NCBI GenBank assembly: GCA_047967505.1
Contig: CM106541.1
Source of the DNA: Dipteris shenzhenensis
Taxonomy: Eukaryota; Polypodiophyta; Polypodiopsida; Gleicheniales
Strand: one strand, 5' to 3'
Length of the DNA: 64,000 nt
The stretch's first letter is position 1; every line of letters starts with the position of its first letter. A model generated the notes under the pieces. That model saw only the letters and a list, made by a program, of their open reading frames with translations, did not search any database and was not told the DNA's origin. This document shows positions 34,564 through 43,537 of the stretch, one piece after another. The translations under genes and the position numbers were made by a program.

Positions 34564-34970
34564 TGACATCTTGGATTCTTCAATTGGATGGAGCTTACAA
34601 ACCTTCGACCAAGGCGGCTGGCGTGGGTGTGAAGCTCACTTCACCGGGGGGTGAGGAGTTTTATTACAGCAAGTCTTCACCCGCAAGTACTTGCAATCAA
34701 GCTGAGTACTCGGCGCTCATTTTTGGGCTACAAAAGGCACAAGAACATCATGCCAAGCAATTAGAGGTGCAAGGAGATTCGCAACTAGTGTGTGAACAAG
34801 TTAGTGGAAGGTGGAAGGTGCGGAGCAAAGGCTTGGTTCCACGACATCAACAAGCCTTGGAACTTTGCAACCAATTTGAAGAGGTAAAAATTCAGCATAT
34901 CCCTCGAGCTTGAAATCTTGTTGCTGATTTCTTGGCACGTGAAGCTTGTACTTCAATCACGCATGACGCG
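34533..34970 (+). pseudogene. Accessory RNase H (second RNase H, upstream of gag)
   Basis: The frame 34533-34913 folds in outline as an RNase HI: strand 1 with I-L-Q-L-D-G-A-Y-K-P (first Asp), G-V-G-V-K-L strand, then N-Q-A-E-Y-S-A-L (Glu) and V-Q-G-D-S-Q-L-V (second Asp). After I-P-R-A a TGA at 34911-34913 intervenes, and the same frame resumes with V-A-D-F-L-A-R-E-A, the last catalytic Asp block. N-x-A-E-Y-x-A-L and G-D-S-x-L-V are the signatures of the 'archaeal-like' RNase H type, not of the gypsy RNase H. Tat-lineage elements are known to have gained such a domain, normally between pol RNase H and integrase. Here it lies before gag, while the pol RNase H (38366-38850) is stripped of its active site. 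The single TGA makes this copy probably non-functional, unless read through. Confidence 0.78.
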
Positions 34971-35305
34971 AGTGGAAGCGCCACCCCAACAAAGCCGCAA
35001 GCCACGAAGGAGGGTGATCATTTGTAAGGAATGCAAAGGTTGTGGTCATCATGAAACTAAGTGTTGGGCATACTTGATACGAGTTCACCGACTTCGGCAG
35101 ACTATCAGGAGGGTTCTCAAGGACATTGCTCAAAAGAAGGATGCCAGACCGCACACCCCTTGAAGAAATAGAATGGCGACTACAAGAACTGGAAGAAGCT
35201 GAAGGTGATGTGCAAGCTCTCCAACTGTTGACATTTGTCATGGCATTCTTGTTTGCCTTGATGAACAACCTCATGCGACGCCGCACCTCTAACCCTCGCG
35301 TGTAA
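34918..35305 (+). CDS. Accessory tail: CCHC knuckle, charged helix, hydrophobic end
   Basis: Directly after the RNase H, the frame 34918-35163 has an Arg/Pro-rich stretch and a zinc knuckle, C-K-E-C-K-G-C-G-H-H-E-T-K-C (35023-35064, C-X2-C-X4-H-X4-C). From about 35152 an adjacent frame continues to a TAA at 35303-35305: a glutamate-rich helical stretch (E-E-I-E-W-R-L-Q-E-L-E-E), then L-L-T-F-V-M-A-F-L-F-A-L-M and a basic M-R-R-R end. The hydrophobic run of 13-17 residues could be a short membrane anchor or a buried helix. Knuckle and tail are in different frames, so either an indel or a frameshift joins them. Function unknown; nucleic-acid binding is likely from the knuckle. Confidence 0.5.
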
Positions 35306-35321
35306 TGATCAATGTGATATC

Positions 35322-35492
35322 ATGAGGGTTGGTCCTTTTAAGATTGTCTATGTGCTATTCTATGCTGAAGATTCTTCTCGTGTAATATTTCACACTACTC
35401 CAGTCACACCCTACCCTGCCTATGTGTGCTTTTTGGATGTATCTTCACCCGATTTTCAGTTCAAGCTTCCTCTTACTATTGTTCGTCCATAG
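35322..35492 (+). CDS. Small 56-residue ORF before gag
   Basis: ATG at 35322 (M-R-V-G-P-F-K-I-V-Y) to TAG at 35490-35492. Balanced, protein-like composition: Y-V-L-F-Y-A-E-D, then F-H-T-T-P-V-T-P-Y-P-A-Y and F-L-D-V-S-S-P-D-F. It ends 28 bp before the gag ATG. It may be a separate microprotein or the end of the accessory protein in another frame. No homologue recognised. Confidence 0.4.
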   Translation: MRVGPFKIVYVLFYAEDSSRVIFHTTPVTPYPAYVCFLDVSSPDFQFKLPLTIVRP

Positions 35493-35520
35493 ATAAGCCC
35501 CTCTTTTCCATCTTCCAAGC

Positions 35521-37422
35521 ATGGCTGACATTCCCGTGTTTTGTGGACGGGTAGAAGAAAATCCAAATGAGTATCTTGTGGCTTTCAAGCGCCGTTGTGT
35601 TTCTCTCAACTTTCTTACTGAAGACAGATGGCTATTGGTTCTTCCCACATTTCTAGAAGGTTTGGCTCAAGTGTGGTATGAGAAGCAAGCCGAAGATGTT
35701 CGCCAAAGCTGGCCAAGGTTGACAGCAGCAATGATTGAGTATTTCGGCAAAGAAGAGGAACCGGAGAATGTGTACCTGCAGGTGGCAAATTTGAAGCAGT
35801 CAGAAGGTGAGACGGCGCGTCGATATGTGGATCCAGCGGCCGTGCTCCTGGACCGTTTGATTGCCACACAGGAGGACAATGCCGGGTTTCGAGCTGGAAT
35901 GACTCAGCATGTGCTGGGCTACCTTGTAGCAGGAGCGAGTGATGAATTCCGCCTCAAGCTTAAATGGGAGAATCCAGAAACTATGGTGCTAGTGCATGAG
36001 ATTGCTCAAAAGTTTGATAAAGTTCAGTCTGACCCCGCTTCAAAGAAGACGATTGTCCCTCCGCATCCCCCTCAATTCCTGCAACAACCTGGGGGGTCTA
36101 ACTCAGGGGCATACCCCCACCCCTCATCAGGGATGTATCCACCGCCTCCACCTCAAATGTATGGTCCTCCCTTAGATGCTTACCCTCAACAAGGTGGATA
36201 TCATCATCCTCCGCCTCGAAGATTTCCCCAGCCTCGCCCACGAGCTCCCCTCCTCTCTACTCCCGTGGCCCCTCTAACTAAAGAGGCCCCCCCTGCAACA
36301 GAACCTGAAGTCAATGACCTAGCCAAGGCCCTGAATGATCTTCGGCTTGAGATGGTGGGCATCAGAAATCAAGCCAACCGCCCTCCAAGAGATCGTGCTA
36401 ATGTTGTATGCTACGAATGCCACCAGAAGGGTCATTATCGCACAGAATGCCCCAATATTCCAAGGGTGAATCTTCTAAGTGAGTCGAGCACTGAGGATTC
36501 TGATGTGGAGATCCTTGACCTCGGGAAAAGAAGTCGTGCTACCTCGGACCCCTCTCCAAACCGTGGACCGGGCCGCCCCAGGAAGAAGGTGTCCTTCTCA
36601 GAGCCCTCAGATGCTGAGATGGCAGACCCACCAACAGAAAAGAGTAAAAGATCTCGCAGGAGTAAGTGGTCACCCTCGGATTTTTCCATCGGCTCAGGGC
36701 AAGAGGACTATTCGGTCGTTCAGGACCTTGCTCATCGGTCTTTGAGCATCACACTCCCTCAACTAATAGCATTAAGTCCTAAGGTGAGACGTGAGCTGCA
36801 GCAAGGTCTCTCAACAAGGAAGAGCAAGAAAAAGAGAAAGGTACGAGAGGTATCTTCTATCTCTGAAGAAATTGATCGGCATCCGCATACAGTAGATGTC
36901 ATCATAGATAATTGCCGTGTCAAAAATGTGTGTGTTGATGGGAGAGCTGCATGTAATATCATGGTGCCCCGAATCATGAAGAAATTGAATTTGAAATGTA
37001 CAAGGCGTTCCTCCACTCGAATCAAGGTAGCAGATGGTCGACGACTCGCCACCATGGGAGTCATTGAGGATTTGCCCATCACTGTCAATGGGTTGACCAC
37101 CACTGTCAATTTCTATGTAGTGGACATTGAAGATACAGGCCGAAGTTACCCAGCCATACTCGGGAGACCATGGTTGAGAAAAAGTGATGCAGTCAGCTAT
37201 TGGAAGACAGGACACATGTCTTTTGGTGCTTCCAAGGAGAAAATCCCTGTGCAACCTGGTGCCATGGAACCGGAAGAAGAAGAGGAGCATGACAGTGATA
37301 CTATCTCATCTTCAGTGTCTAAGTCCATAAGAATCGGACGGGGGGGAGGAATTCTCAGAGGAGGAAGTTTACATGATGGGGATGTCTCCGACCCTGCCAC
37401 CTGCAGAAAAGATAACAGCTAG
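35521..37422 (+). CDS. Gag-protease polyprotein, Tat-like gypsy
   Basis: 633 codons, uninterrupted. ATG 35521 (M-A-D-I-P-V-F-C-G-R) starts the capsid-like domain (residues about 5-150; W-L-L-V-L-P-T-F-L-E-G-L-A, V-W-Y, L-K-Q-S-E-G-E-T). A Pro/Tyr/His-rich linker spans residues 180-260. A CCHC knuckle C-Y-E-C-H-Q-K-G-H-Y-R-T-E-C lies near residue 297. A basic region follows, then a retropepsin from about residue 455: V-D-G-R-A-A-C-N-I-M takes the place of D-T/S-G-A and the end has A-I-L-G-R-P-W-L. The D-G-R variant departs from the usual D-S/T-G; related plant elements often use D-G-G. Gag forms the particle, protease matures it. Pol continues in the +1 frame. Confidence 0.87.
   Translation: MADIPVFCGRVEENPNEYLVAFKRRCVSLNFLTEDRWLLVLPTFLEGLAQVWYEKQAEDVRQSWPRLTAAMIEYFGKEEEPENVYLQVANLKQSEGETARRYVDPAAVLLDRLIATQEDNAGFRAGMTQHVLGYLVAGASDEFRLKLKWENPETMVLVHEIAQKFDKVQSDPASKKTIVPPHPPQFLQQPGGSNSGAYPHPSSGMYPPPPPQMYGPPLDAYPQQGGYHHPPPRRFPQPRPRAPLLSTPVAPLTKEAPPATEPEVNDLAKALNDLRLEMVGIRNQANRPPRDRANVVCYECHQKGHYRTECPNIPRVNLLSESSTEDSDVEILDLGKRSRATSDPSPNRGPGRPRKKVSFSEPSDAEMADPPTEKSKRSRRSKWSPSDFSIGSGQEDYSVVQDLAHRSLSITLPQLIALSPKVRRELQQGLSTRKSKKKRKVREVSSISEEIDRHPHTVDVIIDNCRVKNVCVDGRAACNIMVPRIMKKLNLKCTRRSSTRIKVADGRRLATMGVIEDLPITVNGLTTTVNFYVVDIEDTGRSYPAILGRPWLRKSDAVSYWKTGHMSFGASKEKIPVQPGAMEPEEEEEHDSDTISSSVSKSIRIGRGGGILRGGSLHDGDVSDPATCRKDNS
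37340..37346 (+). promoter_or_regulatory. G7 run at the gag-pol frame change
   Basis: Seven G at 37340-37346. Downstream, the +1 frame immediately reads an acidic stretch (E-E-F-S-E-E-E-V-Y) leading into pol, while the gag frame ends at 37422. It is either the frameshift site or an indel hotspot. Confidence 0.4.
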
Positions 37423-38365
37423 TCCTCAACAGCTCGAATCAATGCTTTCTCCAGATCTCACTCCAGGTGAGAAAGATGAGTTTCTTGAAATGTTCAAAGA
37501 TTTCCCTGACCTCTTTGCAACTAGCTACCACCACCTTCGCCATGTGACTGCCATAGAGCACAAGATAGAGCTGAAGCCTGATGCAAAGCCTGTGGCTCAG
37601 AAGTATCGGAGATTAGGGCCCCTGCAGAGCGATGCTTTGCGCTCACAGTTGCAGAAGCTTGTAGAGGCTGAGTTTATTGTTCCGGTTCACAATACTGAAT
37701 GGGTTTCACCAGTGGTAGTCATCCCAAAGAAGAAGAACAAGTGGCGGGTCTGCATCGACTATAAGAAGCTCAATGCTGCCACCAAGAGGGATCATCATCC
37801 TCTACCCTTTCAAGACCTCATTCTTGAGAAGGTGAGTGGTCATGAGATGTATACTTTCTGTGATGGTTACTCTGGGTTTTATCAAATCAGAATTGCCGAG
37901 GAAGATGTGCTTAAAACCACATTTGCCACACCCTGGGGGACATTTGCATTCAAAGTAATGCCATTTGGCCTCACCAATGCTCCTGCCACCTTTCAAAGAT
38001 TTATGCAGATGGTGTTTGCTCCTTATTTAAGGGATTTCTTGGAGGTGTTTTTAGATGATTTCTGTATATTCTCATCACGTAAGGAGCACGTCATGAAGGT
38101 TAGATTGGCCTTCCAAAGGGTCAATGATGCAAATGGCAGTCTCAACCCTGAGAAATGCACCATTGGAGCTACTCAAGGGAGGTTATTGGGACATGTTGTC
38201 TCATCCGAGGGCATCAAGCCTGACCCCGAGAAGGTAGAAGCCATCCTCAAACTCTCCCCACCTACAACCAAACGTCAGGTACGCTCATTTGTCAATCTAG
38301 CAAGATACTATCGCCGCTTCATTGATCAGTATGCTGCTTTGACACGGCCCATGACTATGCTATAA
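37373..38365 (+). CDS. Reverse transcriptase, Tat-like gypsy pol
   Basis: From 37373 the frame (continuous with an acidic lead-in from about 37345) gives the whole RT: E-H-K-I-E-L-K-P, V-V-V-I-P-K-K, W-R-V-C-I-D-Y-K-K-L-N, then G-Y-S-G-F-Y-Q-I, M-P-F-G-L-T-N-A-P-A-T-F and the catalytic F-L-D-D-F near 38050. L-G-H-V-V-S-S-E-G-I and R-S-F-V-N-L-A-R-Y-Y-R-R-F-I follow. A TAA at 38363-38365 stops it just before the connection/RNase H part, which continues in the same frame. With 99%-identical LTRs this stop is recent. RT copies element RNA to DNA inside the particle. Confidence 0.88.
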   Translation: MMGMSPTLPPAEKITASPQQLESMLSPDLTPGEKDEFLEMFKDFPDLFATSYHHLRHVTAIEHKIELKPDAKPVAQKYRRLGPLQSDALRSQLQKLVEAEFIVPVHNTEWVSPVVVIPKKKNKWRVCIDYKKLNAATKRDHHPLPFQDLILEKVSGHEMYTFCDGYSGFYQIRIAEEDVLKTTFATPWGTFAFKVMPFGLTNAPATFQRFMQMVFAPYLRDFLEVFLDDFCIFSSRKEHVMKVRLAFQRVNDANGSLNPEKCTIGATQGRLLGHVVSSEGIKPDPEKVEAILKLSPPTTKRQVRSFVNLARYYRRFIDQYAALTRPMTML

Positions 38366-38850
38366 GATGGGGTTGATTTTTCTTGGGATGAGGATTGTGA
38401 TCATGGTTTTGCACAAATCAAGAATGCTCTGGCTTCAGAACCCATTCTACGCAATCCAGACTGGTCAAAGACCTTCTATATCAATCCTGGGTTTGGTGAG
38501 CACACTCTGACAGGTATTCTTCTCCAGCAAGGGGAGGATCGGTTCATGTATCCCGTTCGATTTGCTTCTCGACAATTGCTCGACACTGAGCGACGCTATT
38601 CAGAGGCTGACAAGCATGCATTGTCTTTGGTGTTTTGCATTGAGAAATTTAAGCATTATGTGGCTGGAAAGTCCTTCTTTATACTCACTAGCACTGGTCT
38701 TGCAAAGCAGGTTCTTCAATCACCAAATCCCATGGGCCGGTTGGCCAAATGGTTGGCAGTTCTACAAGAATATGATTTTTCTTTCAAAATTGTAAAAGGG
38801 GGTTGTTCCAACTTGAAGAATGCTTTGATTGATTTAGAGGAGTGCCTTGA
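38366..38850 (+). pseudogene. Pol RNase H domain without active site
   Basis: The domain sits after RT, in frame with it, and aligns to gypsy RNase H by F-A-S-R-Q-L, V-F-C-I-E-K-F-K-H-Y and L-Q-E-Y-D-F. All four acidic positions are replaced: T-D-A-S is I-N-P-G-F, K-E-L-L-A-V is K-H-A-L-S-L, T-D-H is T-S-T-G, and A-D-A-L is N-A-L-I. The fold seems kept, the chemistry lost, comparable to the 'connection' domain of retroviral RT. The spare RNase H at 34533 could have taken over the activity; that link is inference. Confidence 0.82.
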
Positions 38851-40204
38851 TGTAACCCTTGTAGCCGCCATAGAAGTTGGGGATCCATGGTATGGTGGTA
38901 TCTACAAGTTTTTGACTGCTTTCTCCTTTCCTTCAGAAAGTACTAGCTATGAGAGAAAGAAGATCCGCAGAGATAGTAGGCGCTACACCCTCCTTGATGG
39001 GGTGTTGTACCGTCAAGGCATGGATGGGGTACTCAGACGGGCCATTGATGCAGATGAAGTGCCTAAGGTATTGAAGCATTATCATGATGGATTTTGTGGA
39101 GGCCACTATGCCAGTGACTATACAGCTAAGAAGATTTTACATGCTGGATACTATTGGCCGACCTTGTTCAAGGATGTCACTTTGTATTGCAAAACCTGTG
39201 AACCATGTCAATTCTTCAGTAGGAAGGATTTGCGTCCCGGGCAACATCACCCAGTGATGTCCATCCATCCGTTTCAGAAGTGGGGAATAGATTTTGTCGG
39301 ACCCTTGCCCATGACTGCCCGCAAAAAGAAGTATCTTTTGGTAGCCACTCAGTATGTCACTAAGTGGGCTGAAGCTATCGCCCTCTCTGCTGCAAATGGC
39401 AAGGCAGTTTCAAATTTCATCTTTGAACGTATCTGCACAAGGTTTGGGACACCCATGGAGATAGTCTCTGACCATGGGAGTCCATTCTTAAATGAAGCAG
39501 TGGAGTTACTCATGGATCGCATGGGCATTGATCATCACACTTCTAGCATCTATTATCCAGCATCCATGGGTCAAACAGAGCGGACCAATGGCCTCCTCTG
39601 TAAAACCATAGGAAAAATGGCCGCAGGGAATAGGAGCCAATGGGATCAGAAGGTCACTGAAGCCGTGTGGGCTTACAACATCACTCATAAAACATCTACA
39701 GGTCACACCCCTTTTGAGTTGGTGTATGGTACTGAGGCAGTTTTACCACTAGAGATAGAGATTCCGGCCTTGAGATTGGCACAGGAACAGAGTATGACAG
39801 AAGATGAACATGTAGAGGCCAGATTGGTACAACTTGAGAAGTTAGATGAGACCCGACGCCTTGCACTACACCAAACAGAGATCCAAAAGAATCGACAAAA
39901 GGCCCGATTGGATGCTAAGATTCGCAAGGAATGGGAAAGACACTTTGCTGAGGGGGCTGTTGTGCTATGCTTTGATAACAGATTGGACCACCAAATGGAT
40001 AAGAAGTTTCTACCACTATGGGCTGGTCCATACAAAGTCATTAAAGAACGTAGCAATGGGTCTGTACAAGTTCAGGAGCTACATGACCCATATGGCAAGA
40101 AGGTGATCAACAAGCGTTACCTCAAGCCTTTCTTTCTGCGTGATGGTCCCAGGCATGGAAATGCTGTGCATTCCCTGCCTGGGGGGGGAAACTGTTATGG
40201 ATAA
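38851..40204 (+). CDS. Integrase, Tat-like gypsy pol
   Basis: It follows the dead RNase H in the same open frame (38546-40204). A spacer with D-P-W-Y-G-G-I-Y-K-F-L is typical of Tat/Athila. The zinc domain has H-Y-H-D-G-F-C-G-G-H and C-K-T-C-E-P-C. The core keeps D in G-I-D-F-V-G-P-L-P, D in S-D-H-G-S-P-F and E in G-Q-T-E-R-T-N, the full D,D-E triad. V-Y-G-T-E-A-V-L-P-L-E-I and a C-terminal P-L-W-A-G-P-Y-K-V-I block end it. The last codons run through the polypurine tract and 12 bases into the 3' LTR. No chromodomain is present. It inserts the cDNA into chromosomes. Confidence 0.9.
40181..40192 (+). promoter_or_regulatory. Polypurine tract, Tat-like gypsy
   Basis: GGGGGGGGAAAC directly before the 3' LTR start TGTTATGG. 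Confidence 0.88.
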
Positions 40205-41184
40205 AATTGTCTAAGGAAAAAGACATTAATATGTATGTGTGTTTGTATATGTGGCCATAGTATAATAAAATATGGTGTGCATAGGGCCCAAGGTTGAGGT
40301 GGCAGGGCATGACCATGTGCCACCCTTCCATGTAAAAGGACCCATAAGGTGTGTTGTACATAATCCATAACAATAATAATATAAAATGCAAGGTGGCATG
40401 GCTCCTCCATGTGCCACCCCTCCACCTAGGATGCATTAAGTGAGATATGGCTCAAAGTCCATGGGAGAAGCAATATAAAATGGGTGGAGATGGCTATTAT
40501 ATTGAGTTATTCCCTCCATATGGGATAGGCCCATGTGGGGGAGGTATAGAAGGACAAAGAGAGCTAGTTAAATAATGGGGAAAGTAGGATGAGGTGGCAA
40601 GATTCCTTGTGCCAACCCTCCACTTGTCCTCCTAGAGATTTGAACATATTATAAAATTGGAAAGAGACCAAGGGAGTATCATAGACTTGAGATATGGGGC
40701 TTGATTTATGTGGAAAATTGAGGCAAAGGGTTGTCGCACACAATTGAGAGTGCGTAACCACCTAGCCCACATGGGAGACTTTTCCACACACACCATGCAT
40801 GTGGGAGGATACATTAATGTGGAGAGACCCCCTCTTTTGGCTATAAAAGGAAGGGGCTATTCCTTGATGAGACACGCTCATTCTTGTAAAGCCACCTAGC
40901 TAGTATTTTGATATTTCCCTCTCATCCCTTCTTTCCAATAAAGGATGGTTCACTTCCCTTGATGTCTACATCTCAACATTTCTCCTCCTATCATGTACAT
41001 GCTTCTCTTCCCCCTCTCCCTTTCCCCTTGTGTCATAGCCTCCCTTTTCCTTCCCTCCACTTCTAATTCCTTTCTCTCTCCTATGACATCCCTTCGCCCT
41101 CTTGATCTCCTTTTCTCTATGGTCTTTGAGCGTCGCCATACTTAGCCTCTAGCCTCTGGTCTCGATAACTTTTCTGGCTAAAAG
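40193..41184 (+). repeat. 3' LTR of the Tat-like gypsy
   Basis: 992 bp, same length as the 5' LTR and nearly identical. TATA box 40842-40849, AATAAA 40937-40942. Followed by TGTGT. Confidence 0.93.
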
Positions 41185-41475
41185 TGTGTGTGTGTGTGTG
41201 TGTGTGTTGTAGAGGCACATCTAGTGCTATGATGTGTCTAGTGTGTGACCTAAGTGATGATATAAGCCAAAGGTCCCCACATGGGAGGTTCCTTTGATTT
41301 AGGCCAATCCCACTGATGTAAGGGCTGATTGCCACTCATATGGGGAGGTGCCTACACCATCCTCTCTTTCTATAAAATGAAGGTCATTCCTTCATTCTAA
41401 TACAATGGATTTTGCCTCACTTGTGCTCTAACTATTTGTGCCATGATGGTCTCTTCTACCCCACACTCCTCTACA
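41185..41475 (+). repeat. Right piece of the gag-only copia 3' LTR
   Basis: It resumes in the (TG)n tract and matches 29735-30021 to the end (CTCCTCTACA). Differences of several percent from the 5' LTR. Target duplication AGCAT follows at 41476-41480. Confidence 0.92.
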
Positions 41476-42930
41476 AGCATGCCCTCCTTACCTTCAAAGA
41501 CCACCAAGGGTACCGCATTGAAAGCAGGTAGAACTGCGTTAGTAGTTGTGGTAGGTGGAGCTTGGAGTGCCAAGCAGTGAAACAGTAGAAGTTGGCACTT
41601 TTGCAGCCTTCTCAACCAAACCATTTGCACAATCCTTCTTTCCATGTCCCGCAATGTGATGGCAATGGAAACCACAATGCTTCGCGTGGTACAGCTTCTA
41701 TTCATCGGGCTATAAGTATCCTCTCGTAATGCCCGCCTTAGCTTTTCATATGGAGTCATCTTTGGCTTAGACTCCTTTTTCTCACCAGCTGACTGCTGGT
41801 TGTCCTTCTTCTGAAAGCTATTGTCATTTGGCTAAGGGTCTTTACCTACTGGGATTGTGGACTACTGCGAGGTTTGGCTCCTGGTTGGACTTGCTTAGGG
41901 TTTCCCCCGTTCAGCATCATTTCCTGATCCTAAGCTAGGGTAAGCACACGCTCATAAGTGAGCGGGTTGTAATTCGGGACAGGGAATCGAATGTTAGAGT
42001 CCAACCCCCTAATGAACTGCTTGAGCTTATTGGTCTCGGCCATTCCTAACTAATGGGCCAAGGTAATCACCTTATTACTGTAGGTTAATACCGGCAGACC
42101 ACTTTGAGCGAGATGAGAAAACTCGTCTTCCAGATTCAGCAAGTACTAAGGTGGCAGAAACCAAGCTTTGAGGTCGATCACAAACGTATCCCACTTGAAA
42201 CTAGTAACTTGTGTGGTCAGATTCAGTTTTAAACCAATGCTGCAACCAGGTCACCACCTCACCAATCAGATGAGGAGAAAGTAGGTGGACTTTGCCTTGT
42301 TTGTCTTGAATATGAGCTAATGGAAAATGAGCTACAAATTGATGAATAAACTACAAAATGGCTAAGGGGTCACACTTACAGTCATATTTTGTGAAATTCG
42401 GAGTGGACCAGGCCAGTGGAGTAACCTTTCGTGTGGTCGAACCCAAGGAGAAAGCAGTGCTCATGCTAGCCTACATAGTGGCCAACATCTGTTTGTGCTG
42501 GAGCAACATGGCTTCCTGGTCGAGTCAATGGTGCTTCTTGGCTCGGGCCATCTCGTCGTGCAGAAGTGCCACCTCTTGTTTGCACTCCTCGTGCATCAAC
42601 AAGAGCAGTTTTTCAAATTCGGAGAGTCCCTTGCCTTTTCAGGTTTGTCCTCCTCCGTAGTTTTGTTTTCTTCAAGCTGTCCTCCGGGTGCTTGTCTTTT
42701 TCGCCCAACTGCCATTCAAGCTGGGCCAAGAGGAATATATTCTGTTCCATGAGCTTCTCTAACATTGCTCGAGTGCTTGGCGGAAGCGTACTTTCTTTTT
42801 CTTCCTCCTAGTCGAAACTTTGCTCTTCTTCTCTCTGCTGCTCCATGATGCTGGTCTGTGTGTCCTTTCCGGATCTCATCAAGACCATGCACCCACGGTA
42901 ATTAAGCTGGATTATAGACCGAAGTTCTGA
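41476..42930 (-). pseudogene. Gypsy gag, upstream half of the minus-strand element
   Basis: On the minus strand from about 42350: F-P-L-A-H-I-Q-D, L-I-G-E-V-V-T-W-L-Q-H-W-F, a gag capsid-like block, then a zinc-knuckle-like C-G-F-H-C...H-I-A-G-H-G-K-K-D-C near 41650 and a Thr/Pro linker that runs into the copia at 41475. The protease continues beyond it at 29647. A coiled, acidic N-terminal part lies near 42800-42560. Numerous stops. The order confirms that the copia at 29648-41475 split one gypsy gag-pol. Confidence 0.68.
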
Positions 42931-42935
42931 AACCA
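42924..42935 (-). promoter_or_regulatory. Primer-binding site, minus-strand gypsy
   Basis: Minus strand TGGTTTCAGAAC, a mutated Met-tRNA-type site, one base from the LTR. Confidence 0.65.
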
Positions 42936-42936
42936 A

Positions 42937-43018
42937 TGTAACATGCAACGGTTAATGATCATGTAATGCGTAGCAAGACCTACTTTAAACCTTTGTGTGA
43001 GGCGTATGCGTGTGCACC

Positions 43019-43063
<45 letters not shown>

Positions 43064-43537
43064 GGATTAGAGAGAAAATGTAGACGACACCAGATCGGAT
43101 CCTTGTATCCACTAAGGGCCCCCCTCCCCAAATAGGGAAGAATTAACTTTATACTTGGAGAACTGCAAAAGAATACAACTGACAACCTTCAGACGAAACA
43201 GGCCGACCAGCCAGTCGGCTGGTTTGCTGGCTGGTTGGGCTCACTTCCCAAGCCTTTTGCTGCCTAGGGAGGGGCACATAAAGGCAGCCCTTCCCCAGCC
43301 CATTCTCCCTTGATGGGGAGCTCACTTAGTCTCCAGTGGGTACTAGATAACAAGGACTTGATTTCTAACTTGACCTAAGGCTGAGAGACTGACCACGTAG
43401 CTCGTGCCTCACTGTCCCTGGACAAGGGCTCACAATGGGGTCACAGCATATGTCAATATCTTATCATAGGAACTATCTGCACTTTGTCGATGAAGCTAGT
43501 TGTCACCTTGCACCCAAGTGCACGGGTGCATGTGACA
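42937..43537 (-). repeat. 5' LTR of the minus-strand gypsy
   Basis: 601 bp; matches 25490-26603 at both ends and in several blocks but lacks about 440 bp and smaller segments. Contains (GA)20 at 43020-43060. Confidence 0.85.

Larger units (their letters stand above)
32246..41184 (+). mobile_element. Young Tat/Athila-like Ty3/gypsy with upstream accessory region (innermost of the nest)
   Basis: Two 992-bp LTRs (32246-33237 and 40193-41184) differ at roughly nine positions by eye. TGTGT flanks both sides, lying inside the (TG)n tract of the copia LTR it hit. Internal order: Tat/Athila-like primer site, tandem repeats, accessory ORFs including an RNase H, gag-protease, RT-dead RNase H-integrase, polypurine tract. 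Apart from a stop in the accessory RNase H, a stop in pol and frame changes, the coding part is intact. The total is 8.9 kb. Confidence 0.93.
29648..41475 (+). mobile_element. Gag-only Ty1/copia element (middle of the nest)
   Basis: The 5' LTR is 29648-30021. The 3' LTR is 32158-32245 plus 41185-41475, split by a gypsy insertion. The target duplication AGCAT (29643-29647 and 41476-41480) is perfect. Removing the inner element and its 5-bp duplication gives a 374-bp 3' LTR, equal to the 5' LTR. Internal DNA is only 2.1 kb: primer site, leader, a frameshifted gag and a polypurine tract, with no protease, integrase or RT. It is a non-autonomous element of the gag-only type. LTRs differ by several percent. 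Confidence 0.92.
25490..43537 (-). mobile_element. Minus-strand Ty3/gypsy element (outer member of the nest)
   Basis: The LTRs are 25490-26603 and 42937-43537. Their ends are near-perfect inverted (TGTAACATGC / GCATGTGACA). On the minus strand the order is LTR, primer site, gag (42930-41476), protease, RT, RNase H, integrase (29647-26604), polypurine tract, LTR. A plus-strand copia (29648-41475) splits it between gag and protease. Every domain is decayed. Flanking 5-mers CATGT and CGTGG only partly agree, consistent with age. Confidence 0.85.

Noticed and set aside
35445-35869. Minus-strand ORFs under gag
   Set aside because: Shadows of the intact plus-strand gag frame.
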